Positions 18,971 through 31,029 of a DNA stretch of 64,000 bases are shown here, one piece after another. The position numbers were made by a program, and so were the translations under genes. How positions within the stretch are numbered: position 1 is the first letter of the stretch; every line of letters starts with the position of its first letter. The notes below the pieces were generated by a model. That model worked only from the letters and a program-made list of their open reading frames with translations. It did no database searches and was not told the DNA's origin. The DNA comes from Loripinus fragilis (taxonomy: Eukaryota; Mollusca; Bivalvia; Lucinida; Lucinidae). Location of the stretch: assembly GCA_964019695.1 (NCBI GenBank), contig OZ026528.1:55954495-56018494 (forward strand). The letters run 5' to 3'.

Positions 18971-21769
18971 TGATTGATTCACAAGAATTTCCCTTTCCAT
19001 TTCCCTATACTTACATTAATTTTATAGATGTATTAATTTTGTATGAAATTGCGGCACAAAGTATATTGTATTATAATTTTACCTTTCTAACAAGGTAGAA
19101 ATTAAATATTTGTACCGGTATTCCTTATAATCATTGCATGGAGAATGGCAGATCAAAACACTAAGCCAATAATCTTATTGCCATGATTCCAACTGACAAG
19201 TCCATAGCCTTTCCCAACGCCTAGAACTATTCAAATAATGCTTTCATTCTGATTTTCATGTAAACATAATTTGCCTACTTTGTAGCTAGTCTATAGACTG
19301 GTGCTAATAGCTACACAACTCCACTGAAGACAACTACATTTATAGACTAGCCATGACTTTAGCCATGTAGAATGAAATGGGGGGGGGGATATAAAATAAT
19401 CTTATACTTGCACAACTAACATCCCTTATATTAGCAGACTAGTAGCTAGTCTAACAAGTGCACTGCTGAGGTGGCCTGATCTGATTTATGGCCTCTACAA
19501 TCTTGGTACCACAATCATTCTTATCTTTAGTCAATATAAAAACCTATGTTTGAAATACAAAGCTATATAGCTATGATTGTCAAAAGCAATTATTACTGGG
19601 ATGGCTTATTATGGCTGGATGAACTTATAGACATTCATCCCTCCCCATGTTTTTCTAAAGTAATAGTTTTATTGTGAAACCTTAGGAAAAGTTATTTATC
19701 AATATTCATATTACTTGACTGATGGCGATTCTTCAGCATGATTAAGGTTGTTAGTCTAGCTTGCAGACATAATTATATTATAATGCATATATCTAGCATT
19801 TAATCATCACTTTATGTTGATATTAGAACTTAAGTGCACCACTATTCCAAAAGTTTGTCTGGAACCCAGATGAACTTAAATGCTCTTTATTATACTTTTA
19901 CTAGATAAGTTGGTGGTGACTGACTGACTCATTAAAGTTGAAAAAAACAAAACAAATGTCTTTCTAAGTTGTGAGCTATGAAACTTGAATACCATTCCTT
20001 TAATAATTTCTTATTAAACCATAACCCTTGCAATTTAAGTTTCAAATATTGCACAGTAGCTGCATGACAACTGTATAAATATGTGATAAACTGGTGCGCT
20101 GTGGCATTTGTTCCCTCTGAGAGCCTCTTCATCCCCATGCATGCAGCTACATGTAGGTCAATCCTTCCAGATACCATAATTTGTCTAAGAGTATGTACTT
20201 TCAATATTGTGTACCAGATGCACTGAAATAAGTTAATGCAATGAATTTGTAATCTAATAAAATATATTATATCTACTTTAAATACAAGACTAAGTCCTCA
20301 AATAATGGTAACTTAATCTATAATTTACATGTATTATAAGTAAACTGTTTTGCTTAGAATTGATGGTTGATATTTGATTATAGAAACCTTATCCCTGCTA
20401 AACTGAAAACTTGTGTGCAAGAATAAGATGTTAAATTTACTAAAATTAATAGCTAGTCTTCATAAATGTGGGTTAACTAGTACATATTTTGTTTCTGTGC
20501 ATCATACACCACTTTCCCCCTAATCATATATATTGCAATTTGTAGTGATTTGGAATTTGTCTGCTCATCTACCATTGTCTGCGCAGGCGCTATACTCAAA
20601 GAATCAACCTGTCTGGTAAGGCACATCACCACTGAAAAGTCGGGTTTGTGTCAATACACAGTGTGCATTACCCGAAACCCTACATTATAAAAAAAATATA
20701 AACAAGCACTGAATGGCTATCCCCCTATGGAGACGTCAAATAACCTTTGGTCGCTAAACAGAAACATGATTGGTATCACCCATGATAAGATTTTCTACAC
20801 TAAAACATTTTTGGGTCAAAAAAGTGGATTCAGTGACGCGTGATGATGCAGATTGATAACAAGTTTAAATCAACCAATTGGGTCAATACATGATTTGGTG
20901 ATGCATTAATGGTAAACAAATATGTCAAATGTACCCACAGTGCCCAAATCAGACAGGTTAGTATTTTAAAAATATTTCCCTGCGGAGACAATGGCTCACC
21001 GACTGAGACAACTATTTCTATACCAATGTTAGAAATCAGCTGTTCATAGTTGCTATTAAAAACTGTTGAGATCACGTCTCTGATAAGGTTAGTAAAAGAA
21101 CCATATCAAACTCTAAATAACAATTATTTCCTCATATCTAGAAATTGTGAAGTAATTCAAACTAAAACCACTGAAACCTCAAAATAATTTCAGAAATGCA
21201 ATCCAAATGTGATGACCATTTTCCTGTTGCATCCAGATGTTCCAGAGTAGAATATCATTATCAAGTCAATTTTAGGAATGACCCAGTTTATAGTCATAAA
21301 GTACAGTGAACATTGCTGTATTATTCAAAGCAACGTTTGTTAAGGTTTCAGGATACAATTTCCAGATTGTTAATGTAATGATAGCATTCTAGATCGTGAA
21401 TTTGAATTCTTTAATGGTCCTGCTAGGTAGCAGCATGTAAGAACCCAAGATGAGTCAAAAGATGTTGAAAACATGCTCAAAAACGAATTCATATTTCAGT
21501 TGATTAAATATAGTTTCACTTCTATTCCTGAGTAAAAGAATTTCTGTCATACATACGGTTTCTTTTTCATTTCCTTAATCCTTGGAAGAATTGTCTCACC
21601 TCACTATAGTATACTAGCTGTTACTCATATTCATTGCATAATAATAGAACCATCCTCCTAAAAATGTCCAGAGCACACCAACTAATTACCATATTCTAGC
21701 TTCTCCTTTTTATTGTTAAGTTCATGTTGTCATGATAAGCTAGATATCTAAGGTAACCCTTCCGATCCT

Positions 21770-22340
21770 AAAATATTCAGACATAGCTGTAACTCTTCTG
21801 ATCCTGTTGTCAGGATAACACCATGGCTATAAAAAGGGTTACTCTTTTGATCCTGTTGTCAGGATAACACCATGGCTATAAAAAGGGTTACTCTTTTGAT
21901 CCTGTTGTCAGGATAACACCATGGATATAAATAGGGTTACTCTTCTGATCCTGTTGTCAGGATAACACCATGGATATAAATAGGGTTACTCTTCTGATCC
22001 TGTTGTCAGGATAACACCATGGCTATAAATAGGGTTACTCTTCTGATCCTGTTGTCAGGATAACACCATGGCTATAAATAGGGTTACTCTTTTGATCCTG
22101 TTGTCAGGATAACACCATGGCTATAAATAGGTTAACTCTTCTGATCCTGTTGTCAGGAATAATAAGTCATATTCAGTCATAGCTTGGGTTACTCTTCTGA
22201 TCCTGTTGTCAGGATTAACAAAACATATTCAATCATAGCTAGGGTTACTCTTTTGATCCTGTTGTCAGAAATAATAAGACATATTCAGTCATAGCTTTGA
22301 TTACTCTTCTGATCCTGTTGTCAGGAATAATAAGACATAT
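21770..22340. repeat. 49-bp minisatellite
   Basis: CACCATGG recurs every 49 bp (ATGG starts 21823, 21872, 21921 and so on). The unit contains GATCCTGTTGTCAGGATAAC, whose ATCCTG..CAGGAT forms a small hairpin. Later units are longer and diverged. Confidence 0.85.
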
Positions 22341-22369
22341 TCAGTTCAAATCCTGATGTGGGGAAAACT

Positions 22370-22780
22370 CTCAGTCATAGCTATCAATCCCTGATGGCAG
22401 GGCAGATGAAAACTCTTCAGTCATAGCTAGGATTTCCTTTTGATCCCCGATGGCGGGGCAAATAAAAAACTCATCCCCGATGGCAGGGCAGAGTCATAGC
22501 TAGGATTTCCTTTTGATCCCCGTTGGCGGGGCAAATAAAAACTCATCCCCGATGGCAGGGCAGAGTCATAGCTAGGATTTCCTTTTGATCCCCGATGGCG
22601 GGGCAAATAAAAACTCATCCCCGATGGCAGGGCAGAGTCATAGCTAGGATTTCCTTTTGATCCCTGATGGCGGGGCAAATAAAAACTCATCCCTGTTGGC
22701 AGGGCAGTTAAGCCAGGATATCCTTTTGATCCGCGATGGCGGGGCAAATAAAGACTCTCAGTCATAACTCAGGTTTCCCC
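22370..22780. repeat. 72-bp minisatellite
   Basis: Unit with TAGGATTTCCTTTTGATCCC, CGATGGCGGGGCAAATAAAA and a GATGGCAGGGCAGAG half. About five copies. The multiple-of-three period gives a spurious 112-aa minus-strand frame. Confidence 0.85.
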
Positions 22781-23312
22781 CCAATCCGCGAAAATATTCA
22801 GTCATAGTATAAAGTGATCCTAAGATTGAAATGATTTTGACTGTTTCTTTAATATCTCCATGGAAACACATTGTCACCTTAGGTTTGCACTGAATTCATT
22901 TAGATCTTATAGTTAAACTGTCCTTGATTCTTGAATTCCAGTTGTCTAACAAAGTACAGACACAACAAATATTAACTCTCCAACCTATCCTATCTGAATC
23001 TAAGCAGTGTATACGGTAATCATGGCACACCATGTTAACTGACTAGCCACAATTAACCTTAAGAAATAGTAATTATATCAATTAGCAATATGCTGCCAGA
23101 TTCTCCTCACAGTAAATCCACTAAATTAACTTAAACAAATTGAACACTGTAAGAAAAATCAAAAAAACAATCTTTAATGATATATAATTTCCAAAAAACA
23201 GAGCCCTAAATTTATCCTTGTTATAAGGTCTAATAAAAGCCTGCTTATGAGGTCTAATTTTAGCTGGCCTTTCTCGTGGGGGTCCTTAGGGGTAAATATG
23301 CAGGAGATGAAA

Positions 23313-23660
23313 TATACAGTGAGAGGTGCGTCAAGGCTGGATCAGTGAAGGATGTTCAAATGACTGAGTAGTGAAAGTTATTTCAAGTTGGATCAGTGAA
23401 AGATGTTAACATACATTGCACAGTGAAAGATTTTTCAAGATTCAGTCATTGAAGGATGTTAAAATATTTTGCACAGTAAAAGGTATTCCAACTTCCAAGG
23501 TTATATCAAGAAAGGATGTTAAGATTTTTGTACAGCGAAAGATGTTTTATGGTTGGTGAGGTAAAGAATGACCAAACTTTGGTGCAGTGAAAGATGTTCA
23601 AAGTTGCTGCAGTAAAGGATGTTCAAATAGACATGTTCTAAGGTTGAAGTTTGGTAGAAC
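23313..23660. repeat. Degenerate ~50-bp tandem repeat, right part
   Basis: GGATCAGTGAAGGATGTTC, TGCACAGTGAAAG and GATGTTCAAAT phrases, continuing the array at 17665-17915. Confidence 0.55.
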
Positions 23661-23799
23661 AGGGATTTATTTTTTTATTGTTTCTCCTTTGTTTAATGTT
23701 TATATATGTGCATGCAGTGTGCCAGATGTTTATATAGATATATGAAAAGACCCAATAAAATGTGTTTATATGCATTTAGATTTACTCTCATGTTTACTG

Positions 23800-23925
23800 C
23801 AGTAAAACCTGTCTTAAGCGGCCACTCAAAAATAGACAAACAAAGATCTTAATGGCTGATAGTAGCTTAATAAAGGTCTAAAGTATTGCAGAATGCTCCA
23901 ATACTTTAAGCATTTCTTGGGGGAC
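23800..23925. mobile_element. MITE family D, truncated
   Basis: GCAGTAAAACCTGTCTTAAG, CGGCCACTCAAAAATAGAC and AGTATTGCAGAATGCTCC, lacking the right arm. Confidence 0.65.
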
Positions 23926-23954
23926 CTGGTAGAAAAACTATTTTTGACCATTAT

Positions 23955-24420
23955 TTTAGAAATAGATCAGCTCTAGCAGTGTATTGTTGTGTAATAATTC
24001 ACTGTTTGAAGGTCGGTTGTAAAGAAGATCAAATCACGAGCGCGCAGTGTGAGTGATTTATCTTCGTACAACTGACGACAAACAGTGAATTATTACACAA
24101 CAATTCATGCTCTAGAGCTGATCTATTTCAATTCTAACACACAATAAACAACAAAGACACATTTAAAGTCTTCAGCTTCTTCCAACTTTCTGCCATTGCA
24201 CTGAAGAATTCCAGCCAATACTTAGACTAGGTAACACATGTATTTGTAACATCTTTCAAGCGTAAAAACGACGTTACACCGTCTAACGCCATGAATGACA
24301 TCATTTTCCAGCAGCAAATGACGTCAGCTAGCAGGCACTTTTCTTGCACTTTCAAAACTGTGAATTATTGTTTGATATATCACACTTTTTTAGCATTGGC
24401 TCTATAGGCCAGGTGTGTTA
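23955..24420. repeat. Repeat family K with long palindrome
   Basis: AATAGATCAGCTCTAGCAG..TAATAATTCACTGTTTG faces CAAACAGTGAATTATTA..GAGCTGATCTATTT; the palindrome spans about 23957-24132. A second copy is at 26920-27205, and a fragment at 36390. Confidence 0.7.
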
Positions 24421-24621
24421 GAATATTGTATAAATTTTACAATATATTCACTTTAATTAACAAAACATACATACTTTGTCTCTGTTTCACAGTCAGCAGA
24501 TATATAAAAGCGATGAACGGATCAGCTGTCGCAGAATGTAGGGGCCCAAAATTAGTGCATTTTAGGTACCAAATCCATGCATTAACAGTGCTTGAAATGC
24601 CTTGTTAGTAGTTACTTAATA

Positions 24622-25633
24622 CGAGGGTTGTCCCAGTAAATCGTGGACTTTTGTTATTAAATGAGACTGTGTATCAGGAACTCTATGAAATTTGTATGAT
24701 ATATTTATATACATCTAAGACACATTTTCTACAAATATGGATGAAATCACAGTTTAGATAACAAAGTTATGAACTTTTTCTTGAGGGTGTCTCAGCATAT
24801 GCGGAGCACGTCGCAAATTATTTTGCTGTATTTTCAAAGAGGGGTGGTCAAATGTTTTAACTCTACCCTTTTGTATAAGCTCAAATGGTTACAAATATTG
24901 TAATCCATTTGTTGAGTAAGTCTCCCTGGTTCAGATAATGGCTATATAGTTAGTTTAGATATGTTAAGCACACAAACAAGCGAGATAATTCAGATAAAAT
25001 CGAGATAGCATATTTACCATTAAAATAACTAACAGAAAAATAGCATGTGTTCTGTTAAATTGACAAAAATGGGCTTGTCTTTGTGATATTACTAAAATAG
25101 TTTTACACGAAATCCATTTTACGATACTAGTGACTGTGCTAACAATCATTTAACATTAAAAGAATGTAGTTTTATGTGTTTAATTAGCCAAAAATATTGA
25201 AAGTCTAATTTTTGCGACGTACCGTTCTCATAATGTTAGCTTTGTCTGAAAAATAGAAATGTAGTGGGTGTGTAAAATATTTTATACAATCAATGCGAAT
25301 GGCCACAAAGGTTTAAAATTACCAACACTTTACCTTGCAGAGTTACTAGTTGGTGTGGCAATGTATTGTTTGAAATACAACAGCAAAATTTGATTAAATG
25401 TTCATTACCTTTTGGACTAGATGAGTTTCATTGAAAATATTTTGACGTGCGCCGCTCACGCGGACCACCGTCAAGTAAAGGTTCATAAATTTGCTATCTA
25501 AACTTTGATTCCACCCATATTTATACAAGATGTTTCCCATATTTATATAAACACACCCTTTAAATATCATAGATTTACTTGTACACAGTCTTGTGTTATA
25601 ACAAAAGTCCACGATTTACTGGGACAACCCTTG
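24622..25633. mobile_element. Tc1/mariner-like element, 1,012 bp, non-autonomous
   Basis: Flanking TA on both sides. Inverted ends CGAGGGTTGTCCCAGTAAAT and ATTTACTGGGACAACCCTTG extend 36 bp with one mismatch. No transposase frame or D,D34 motif visible. Superfamily is inferred from the TA target and terminus style. Confidence 0.75.
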
Positions 25634-25649
25634 TACATGGGTTTGTTCA

Positions 25650-25861
25650 GTTGCTTTGTTTGTTTGTTTGTTTGATTTGATTCTTTACGTCCCATCAATA
25701 ATCCTTCAGTTATATAGAGAGAGGTCTTCCTGGGTTGAACCAGTACTAAGCTTGGATTTATGTTCTTGCTCAAGGACACAACGCAGTGACGCCGGTGAGG
25801 CTCGAACCCACAGCCCCTCGGTCTCAAGTCAAGCACTCTACCACTGAGCCACTGCGCTCCC
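25650..25861 (-). mobile_element. tRNA-derived SINE-2
   Basis: On the minus strand it starts GGGAGCGCAGTGGCTCAGTG, with an A box in TGGCTCAGTGGTAGAG (25837-25852) and a B box GGTTCGAGCCTC (complement at 25797-25808). It ends in a (CAAA)n tail near 25650-25672. Sister copy at 59081. Confidence 0.85.
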
Positions 25862-26079
25862 ATTGTTCAGTTGTAACATGACTGTTAAAAGTGTGCTGCA
25901 TGGATTTTACACAATATTGACAAGAGGGCCCTTGGTGACTCACCTTTAAGGCCAGGGGAAAGCACCATTCAGCCCAGCACTCAGCTAAGATGATTGATCA
26001 GCACTTTCAATATGACTTTACATGAAAATGTGAGTAAAGTTGAGGATAATAAAAGGATGTAGAACCTAAGCTGATAATT

Positions 26080-26307
26080 GAGCAACGACATGTGATTTCC
26101 AACAATGTGGCATTTTGACAAGTGTAGACTCAGATGAGTCTGCACAGCCTCCTTTTAAGCTTAGAAACTCCAAATGATGTTCGTTCAGCAGCTTAACACT
26201 CATAGAATATTCAAACGACACACAAAGGCTCTATGCATATGCCCAGGCTGATCTGAGGCTTTACTGGTTGCACATACCACATTGTTGGAAATCCCATGTC
26301 ACGGCTC
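26080..26307. mobile_element. MITE family B
   Basis: GAGCAACGACATGTGATTTC to CATGTCACGGCTC with TAGAATATTCAAACGAC inside; opposite orientation to the copies at 14869 and 15325. Confidence 0.75.
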
Positions 26308-26620
26308 AATCATGATCATTTAAAACTTAAGTTAATTAAATCGGATCAATAGCTAACAGTATCCTAGGATCTTAGGCAAACAGTGCAGACCCAGATCAGG
26401 CACCGCATAATGTAGTGTATGATCAAAATCTTCACTGTAAAAATGTTTAAACAAAATTTGGAAAAAGTGAAAAATACCATCCAACACCACTGAAATAGGA
26501 AATGGTCAAGTCCTACATTTTGCGTAGATGTTTAGCGGTATCCAGAATGAAAAGCATTAAAATCTGGCATATAGCTGTGCACATAGTTCTTCCTCTAAAA
26601 TTTATGATTTCTCTTTGCAG

Positions 26621-26838
26621 ATGAAGGAAGGAGGAAAGTGTATCATTGTCGGATCTGTCTGAAGGTGTTCAGGGCCCCGTCTTTGGTTCTTCGTCATGAG
26701 AGAATACATACTGGAGAGAAACCGTTCAAATGTGATCTGTGCGGAAAATGTTTTAATACGAAGGAAAATATGAAATCGCACAAAGTTACTCATATTTACG
26801 TCTGCAATAATGAAGGCTCTCTTTCTAAAATGCAATAA
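26621..26838 (+). CDS. Zinc-finger terminal exon 5 (two C2H2 fingers)
   Basis: Acceptor GATTTCTCTTTGCAG; 218 nt in phase 1. With an upstream G the lead is [10 protein letters not shown]. Finger 1: CRICLKVF, then [10 protein letters not shown]. Linker HTGEKPF. Finger 2: CDLCGKCF, then [10 protein letters not shown] 13-residue tail ([13 protein letters not shown] plus Q) follows, longer than in siblings. All ligands are canonical. The stop TAA overlaps an AATAAA. No decayed finger copies lie beside it, unlike exons 3, 4, 6 and 7. An intact, likely functional terminal exon. Confidence 0.8.
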
Positions 26839-26839
26839 A
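26834..26839 (+). promoter_or_regulatory. AATAAA overlapping the stop codon of exon 5
   Basis: The last sense codon CAA and the stop TAA create AATAAA. If used for cleavage, the 3' UTR would be only tens of nucleotides. Confidence 0.4.
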
Positions 26840-26919
26840 AGATGCCAACTGATGTGCATTTGGTCTTAGTAAGCATGGGTCGCAATATATTGTGCTTCAG
26901 TGGTCAATTTTTTTAAAAT

Positions 26920-27205
26920 TAAGAAATAGATCAGCTCTAGCAGTGAATTGCTGAGTAATAATTCACTGTTTGGAGGTCAGTTGTAAAGAAGATCAAATCA
27001 CGAGCGTGTAGCGCTAGTGATTTATCTTCATACAACTGACCAACAGTGAATTATTACTTAACAATTCACTTACTGGAGCTGATCTATTTCCATTCTAACA
27101 CACAATAAATGATGAAAACACATTTGAAGTCTTCAGCTTCAAAACTGTGAACTATTGTTTGATATATCTAACTTTCTTAGCATTGACTCTATAGGTGTGG
27201 TGTGT
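26920..27205. repeat. Repeat family K, second copy
   Basis: GAAATAGATCAGCTCTAGCA and its inverted partner TGGAGCTGATCTATTTCC near 27080-27097, with TTCACTGTTTG / CAACAGTGAATT inner arms. Confidence 0.7.
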
Positions 27206-27224
27206 TAGAATTCTTCATATAAAA

Positions 27225-27870
27225 TTTTTTTGAATGGGAGTTGTCAAAAATATAACTTAAGTTTAAGTTCTAAAATTTTAAACAGTTTCCTCTATCTGTT
27301 CTCAAATAAAATGTATGTTGTCAGGGCTGGGATTCACAAAATGCTTGTCAGAATAGCAAACAGGGAAGACGCTGATCTGAACTGGGTCTGTCCTGCTAGT
27401 TTAGGCCTTTTTGACAGGCAACTAGCGTTTGAAATTTTAGACAGCTAACACCATGTGGAAAGAACATGCGCAAATCCAGAAAGTTTTGTCAGAGGGGGTC
27501 CAAATTTATTTGATAACTTTTTGTTTTAGTTGATGAGGGGATAGAGGATCCAAATACCACTATAAATTGGCCATCATCGGCCCCCCAGCAAAATGCCATT
27601 TAAATGGTGTTTCGCTGACGTGCAAATGATGGCCCTACCTTGAATGCTGACTTGGTAGCTTTGTGATTTTTAAGGGGATTGGGAAGAAACCCTATATTTT
27701 TGTGATTTTTCAGGGGGGGTCCGAACCCCCTGTCCCCCCCCCCCTCTGGATCGGCACATGAATAATGGCTAAAATATTATCTGATCTGGGTCTGCCCTGC
27801 TTGTTTAGGCCTTTATGACAGGCAACTTAATAAGTGTTTGAAATTTTAGACAGCTAACATCATATGGAAA
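27225..27870. mobile_element. Repeat families F and M fragments
   Basis: Family F: TTTAAGTTCTAAAATTTTAA, TGGGATTCACAAAATGCTTG, GAAGACGCTGATCTGAAC (27225-27450, and again 27770-27870). Family M lies between (27455-27765): AGAGGGGGTCCAAATT and GGGGGGTCCGAACCCCCTG with a hairpin. It ends GGATCGGCACATGAA. Confidence 0.55.
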
Positions 27871-27923
27871 TAAATGCTGAAATACGCCTATTTTACTCAA
27901 GATTTCAAGATGACGTTTTAAGA

Positions 27924-28102
27924 AATGAATTCAATTTTTGGATGTTCATGGAATCATGAATACCTCGGGACTATTGCAAAGTTAACTTGAAGCCAAAGGT
28001 CTTGCAAAGTTAACGTGAAGCCAAAGGCCTTCACGTTAACTTTGCAAGAGACCCGAAGTAGTCATGATTCCATGAACATTCCAAAAATTGAATTTATTGC
28101 TT
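27924..28102. repeat. Large hairpin
   Basis: TGAATTCAATTTTTGGATG..TCATGGAATCATGA pairs with TCATGATTCCATGAACATTC, then AAAAATTGAATTTATT. An inner GTTAACGTGAAGCC / GGCCTTCACGTTAAC pair is present. Arms are about 75 nt. Bases 28110-28530 hold nothing I recognise. Confidence 0.7.
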
Positions 28103-28534
28103 ATATTTACATTTTATTATAAATATCTAAAATATAAAAATTATTTTTAATTTAGGAATTAAAACAGTTTTATATTTAAAATATAGTAGTATTAACGGTT
28201 TAGTCCGATTGTAAAATGGAAAAGCGGAACAGCCAGCTTGAACACGGACAGCCAATGGAGCAAACAATAGGCTTGTTTTGCACATGCGACTCGGTGTGGC
28301 TTGCTCCCAATCACAACACCAGTATCACTTCTGGCGACTGAGTTTGATTTTCGAAGAATATTGCACGGGTAAGTGAGCTTGGCAGCTGTCAATCAAATTT
28401 TGTGTCGTTCATGAGGCTATGAACGGTTGCAAAAATCTAAAGATTCATTAAAGGATTGCTTCGAAAATGTAAATATAGCAGAATACTAAACCAAATTACA
28501 AACTCCACATCTGCAATCATGTACTTTTTCATAT

Positions 28535-28775
28535 GGGCCTCGACGCGACAAAACCTGTCTTTAGGGTTTCAAAAAAAAAAAAACGAGACAAAAACCAGTC
28601 TGCTAAGCCACAGAGACTAGCTAGAAAATTGAAATTTTGCTCGTAGCAAGTTTAGATATGATACTTTCCAAAAAACGAATGACAAAGGTGCTGATCAGTC
28701 TATCGGGATGCACAGGCTGGTCTGCACCTTTGTTGTTCGCAAACCCCCTCAGACAGGTTTTCTCACGTTGAGGCC
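28535..28775. mobile_element. MITE family C
   Basis: GGCCTCGACGCGACAAAACC at the left, GACTAGCTAGAAAATTGAA inside, CAGACAGGTTTTCTCACG at the right. Confidence 0.75.
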
Positions 28776-28879
28776 CATGATTGACAAAATCTCTGTAAAC
28801 ACACTTTTATCTTAAATCTTTTCCTGGCATTCACAAAAATTGTCATCTGATCACTTATTAGCTTATATACTTTTGTAGC

Positions 28880-29010
28880 CTACTGGTATATTTCAAATAA
28901 TATGGACCCAGACCAGCTTATTCCATTATAAGGAGCAGTCTGATCAGGTTTCATAGTGTTTGCTTCCATGGTAAAGGTATTCACGTGCATTCGAACATAT
29001 ACACTGAACA
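28880..29010. mobile_element. Repeat family Q fragment
   Basis: TATGGACCCAGACCAG, AGGAGCAGTCTGATCAGG and GTGTTTGCTTCCATGGTAAA. Also at 39540-39720 and, diverged, at 44790-45000. Confidence 0.5.
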
Positions 29011-29282
29011 CACTTTCTAATTTTATTCAATTATTCAAAAATTAGTTCAAACAATTTCAAAAACAATACACCAATCTTTAGTAAGGTAAACAAATTATTT
29101 GGGCCTAATAATAATATATACAAAATGTCAATGTTATTGCTTTCATATGTTTTGCAAAAATCAAAAATAAAGGATGACCAATTAGCAGAAATGACCCATT
29201 AGAAATTTTGTTCAGTGTACATAATAAGCATGTGACATTTTTAAGACAAAAAATATTAGCAGGACAAGTCTGAAAGAAAATC

Positions 29283-29475
29283 TAGAAAAGTTGACTACTA
29301 AACGTAATATGTTGCAGCCGGTTATAAGACTTGGAAAGTTGACCACTAAATGTAATATGTTGCACCCACTTATAAGACTTGCAAAGTTGACCATTAAACG
29401 TAATATGTTGCACCCAGTTATAAGACTTGGAAAGTTGACCACTAAAACACAATATGTTGCACCCAGCTATAAGAC
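29283..29475. repeat. 48-bp tandem repeat, four copies
   Basis: GTAATAT starts at 29304, 29352 and 29400. The unit contains GAAAGTTGACCACTAAA and TGTTGCACCCAGTTATAAG. The 48-bp period keeps three frames open, giving spurious reading frames on both strands. Confidence 0.85.
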
Positions 29476-29524
29476 TTCGCATTTTATGACAATTACCATG
29501 CAATGTAAAGCATTTTGGGGTTTC

Positions 29525-29815
29525 TACCATGTGCGTATCCAGAGGGGGGGGACAGGGGGTCTGGACCCCCCTAAAAATCACAAAAATATAGGGTTTCTTA
29601 GCAATACTGGTCCAGATCCCCTAAAAATAACAAAGCTACCAAGCCAGCATTCAATGTTGGGCCATCATCAGCACGCCAGCGAAACGTCATTAAAATGGTG
29701 TTTCACTGGCGGGCCGATGATGGCCCGCTGATAGTGGTATTTGTATCCTCCCATCCCTCATCAACTAAAAAAAAATGTCAAAGTTTGACCCCCTCTGGAT
29801 CTGCGCATGTCTACA
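29525..29815. mobile_element. Repeat family M
   Basis: GTGCGTATCCAGAGGGGGGG at the left and CCCCCTCTGGATCTGCGCAT at the right are inverted ends. Central GCGAAACGTCATT..TTTCACTGGCG. Confidence 0.65.
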
Positions 29816-30295
29816 CAATTTGGAAATGCAGCCTACTATAGTATGGCAGTAGATTAAAAGAGCATGTATGGAGTTGTGTGAATACAAATGTTTTGATAAT
29901 GTAACATGTGCAGTTTTTCTGATTTATTTTATTTTTAATAAATAGATTTCCTATGAAATCTGTATAATTATTAATTTTTCACAGCAAGATATTCTTTTCA
30001 TGCACACTAATTAAGAATTTGCATTTTTACATTTATTAAGCAGGATAAATACAGCATTTGAGAGATTTAAAGCAAGAAAAATCATTATTTTTCACCATTT
30101 TACCTTTTATGAGTAATTGAAAATTCATACTGAGTTGAGTTGAGCATGAAAAATGGAAAAAAGTTTTATAACTTTGGGGCTGGCTGAAAGAAAACCTTGT
30201 CAGAGGTTTTCAACAGGGTGACACTTGTATCTGCACATAGGGACAGCAGAGGAACTTTTCTTGGTGCCACCTAGCACCATAAGTTCATGGTACTA

Positions 30296-30482
30296 CAGTA
30301 AAACCTGTTTAAGGCTGTCAATTAAAAATAGAAAAAACAAAGGTCTTAATTGAAAATGGTAGCTCAATGAAGGTCGAAAGTATTGTAGAATGCAATACTT
30401 TTGACCTGCATTAAGCAATAATTGGTATTGAAACCAATTTTAGGTTTTCTTTTTGAGTGGCCGCTTAGGACCGGTTTTACTG
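30296..30482. mobile_element. MITE family D with TA duplication
   Basis: CAGTAAAACCTGTTTAAGGC and the inverted end AGGACCGGTTTTACTG, TA on each side. Inner AAAGTATTGTAGAATGC / GCAATACTTTTGACC. Tc1/mariner-like target. Confidence 0.75.
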
Positions 30483-30679
30483 TAGCTTCATTCTTTATAG
30501 TTGAAAGATGCCAACTTTGAACTTACATATTACTGTAATGAAGTATTTTCTCATGCAAACAGATTTAAAGACTTTCAGAAAAGGTTGTTTTCTTCAGTAG
30601 AAATTCATTTTTTGTGATTTTCTCTGCTGGTTTTTGACATTTTATCAATCAAAATCTGAGTTTATCACCTTGCAGTAGG

Positions 30680-30911
30680 AACATGTATGGATCCAGGAAT
30701 TTTAGTCAGTGGGGGTCCAGATCCATCTGACACAAAAGAGCTCTGGTGTTTTTTTTAAATTTGTTTCGTTTAGTCCTCAACTTATTTACAAAGGGGGTCA
30801 AAAATGGTTTATTTCAAAGAAAAATATATTTTTCCAAGGTGGGGGTCCAACTTTCTCGGGGGGAGGGGGGGGGATTGATTATTCCTTATAGAAACCCATA
30901 TAACATGTGAT

Positions 30912-30946
<35 letters not shown>

Positions 30947-30965
30947 TGTATCCGTGCATGAGGAA
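30680..30965. mobile_element. GATCCAGG-type repeat with a 42-bp C homopolymer
   Basis: TATGGATCCAGGAATTTTAG at the left, CTGTATCCGTGCATGAGG at the right, G-runs in between. 30913-30954 is an uninterrupted run of 42 C. Homopolymers this long are error-prone in assemblies. Confidence 0.6.
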
Positions 30966-31029
30966 CAATATTGCAACTGTGACATCAGCTTGTTCAAAAT
31001 TATTTTTTTCCCAAAAAAGTTTTTAGGAA

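Larger units (their letters stand above)
18212..23312. mobile_element. 5.1-kb TIR element, non-autonomous
   Basis: Both ends carry the same 41-bp inverted sequence (ATTTCATCTCCTGCATATTT, then ACCCCTAAGGACCCCCACGA). The interior has no reading frame above about 110 codons that is not an artefact of a minisatellite, hence no visible transposase. It contains minisatellites at 18590, 21770 and 22370 and a G-run at 19379. Sequence composition is AT-rich like the surroundings. Confidence 0.65.

Noticed and set aside
22427..22765. 112-aa minus-strand frame with repeated LPSGMSF
   Set aside because: By-product of a 72-bp minisatellite inside the 5.1-kb element.
25650..25861. Functional tRNA gene (also at 4519, 56915 and 59081)
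   Set aside because: The tRNA-like heads continue into long bodies with A-rich tails and target duplications, diagnostic of SINEs.
29212..29731. Overlapping 76-, 99- and 146-aa frames on both strands
   Set aside because: They lie on a 48-bp tandem repeat and a MITE (family M); overlapping frames on both strands are expected from a multiple-of-three repeat.
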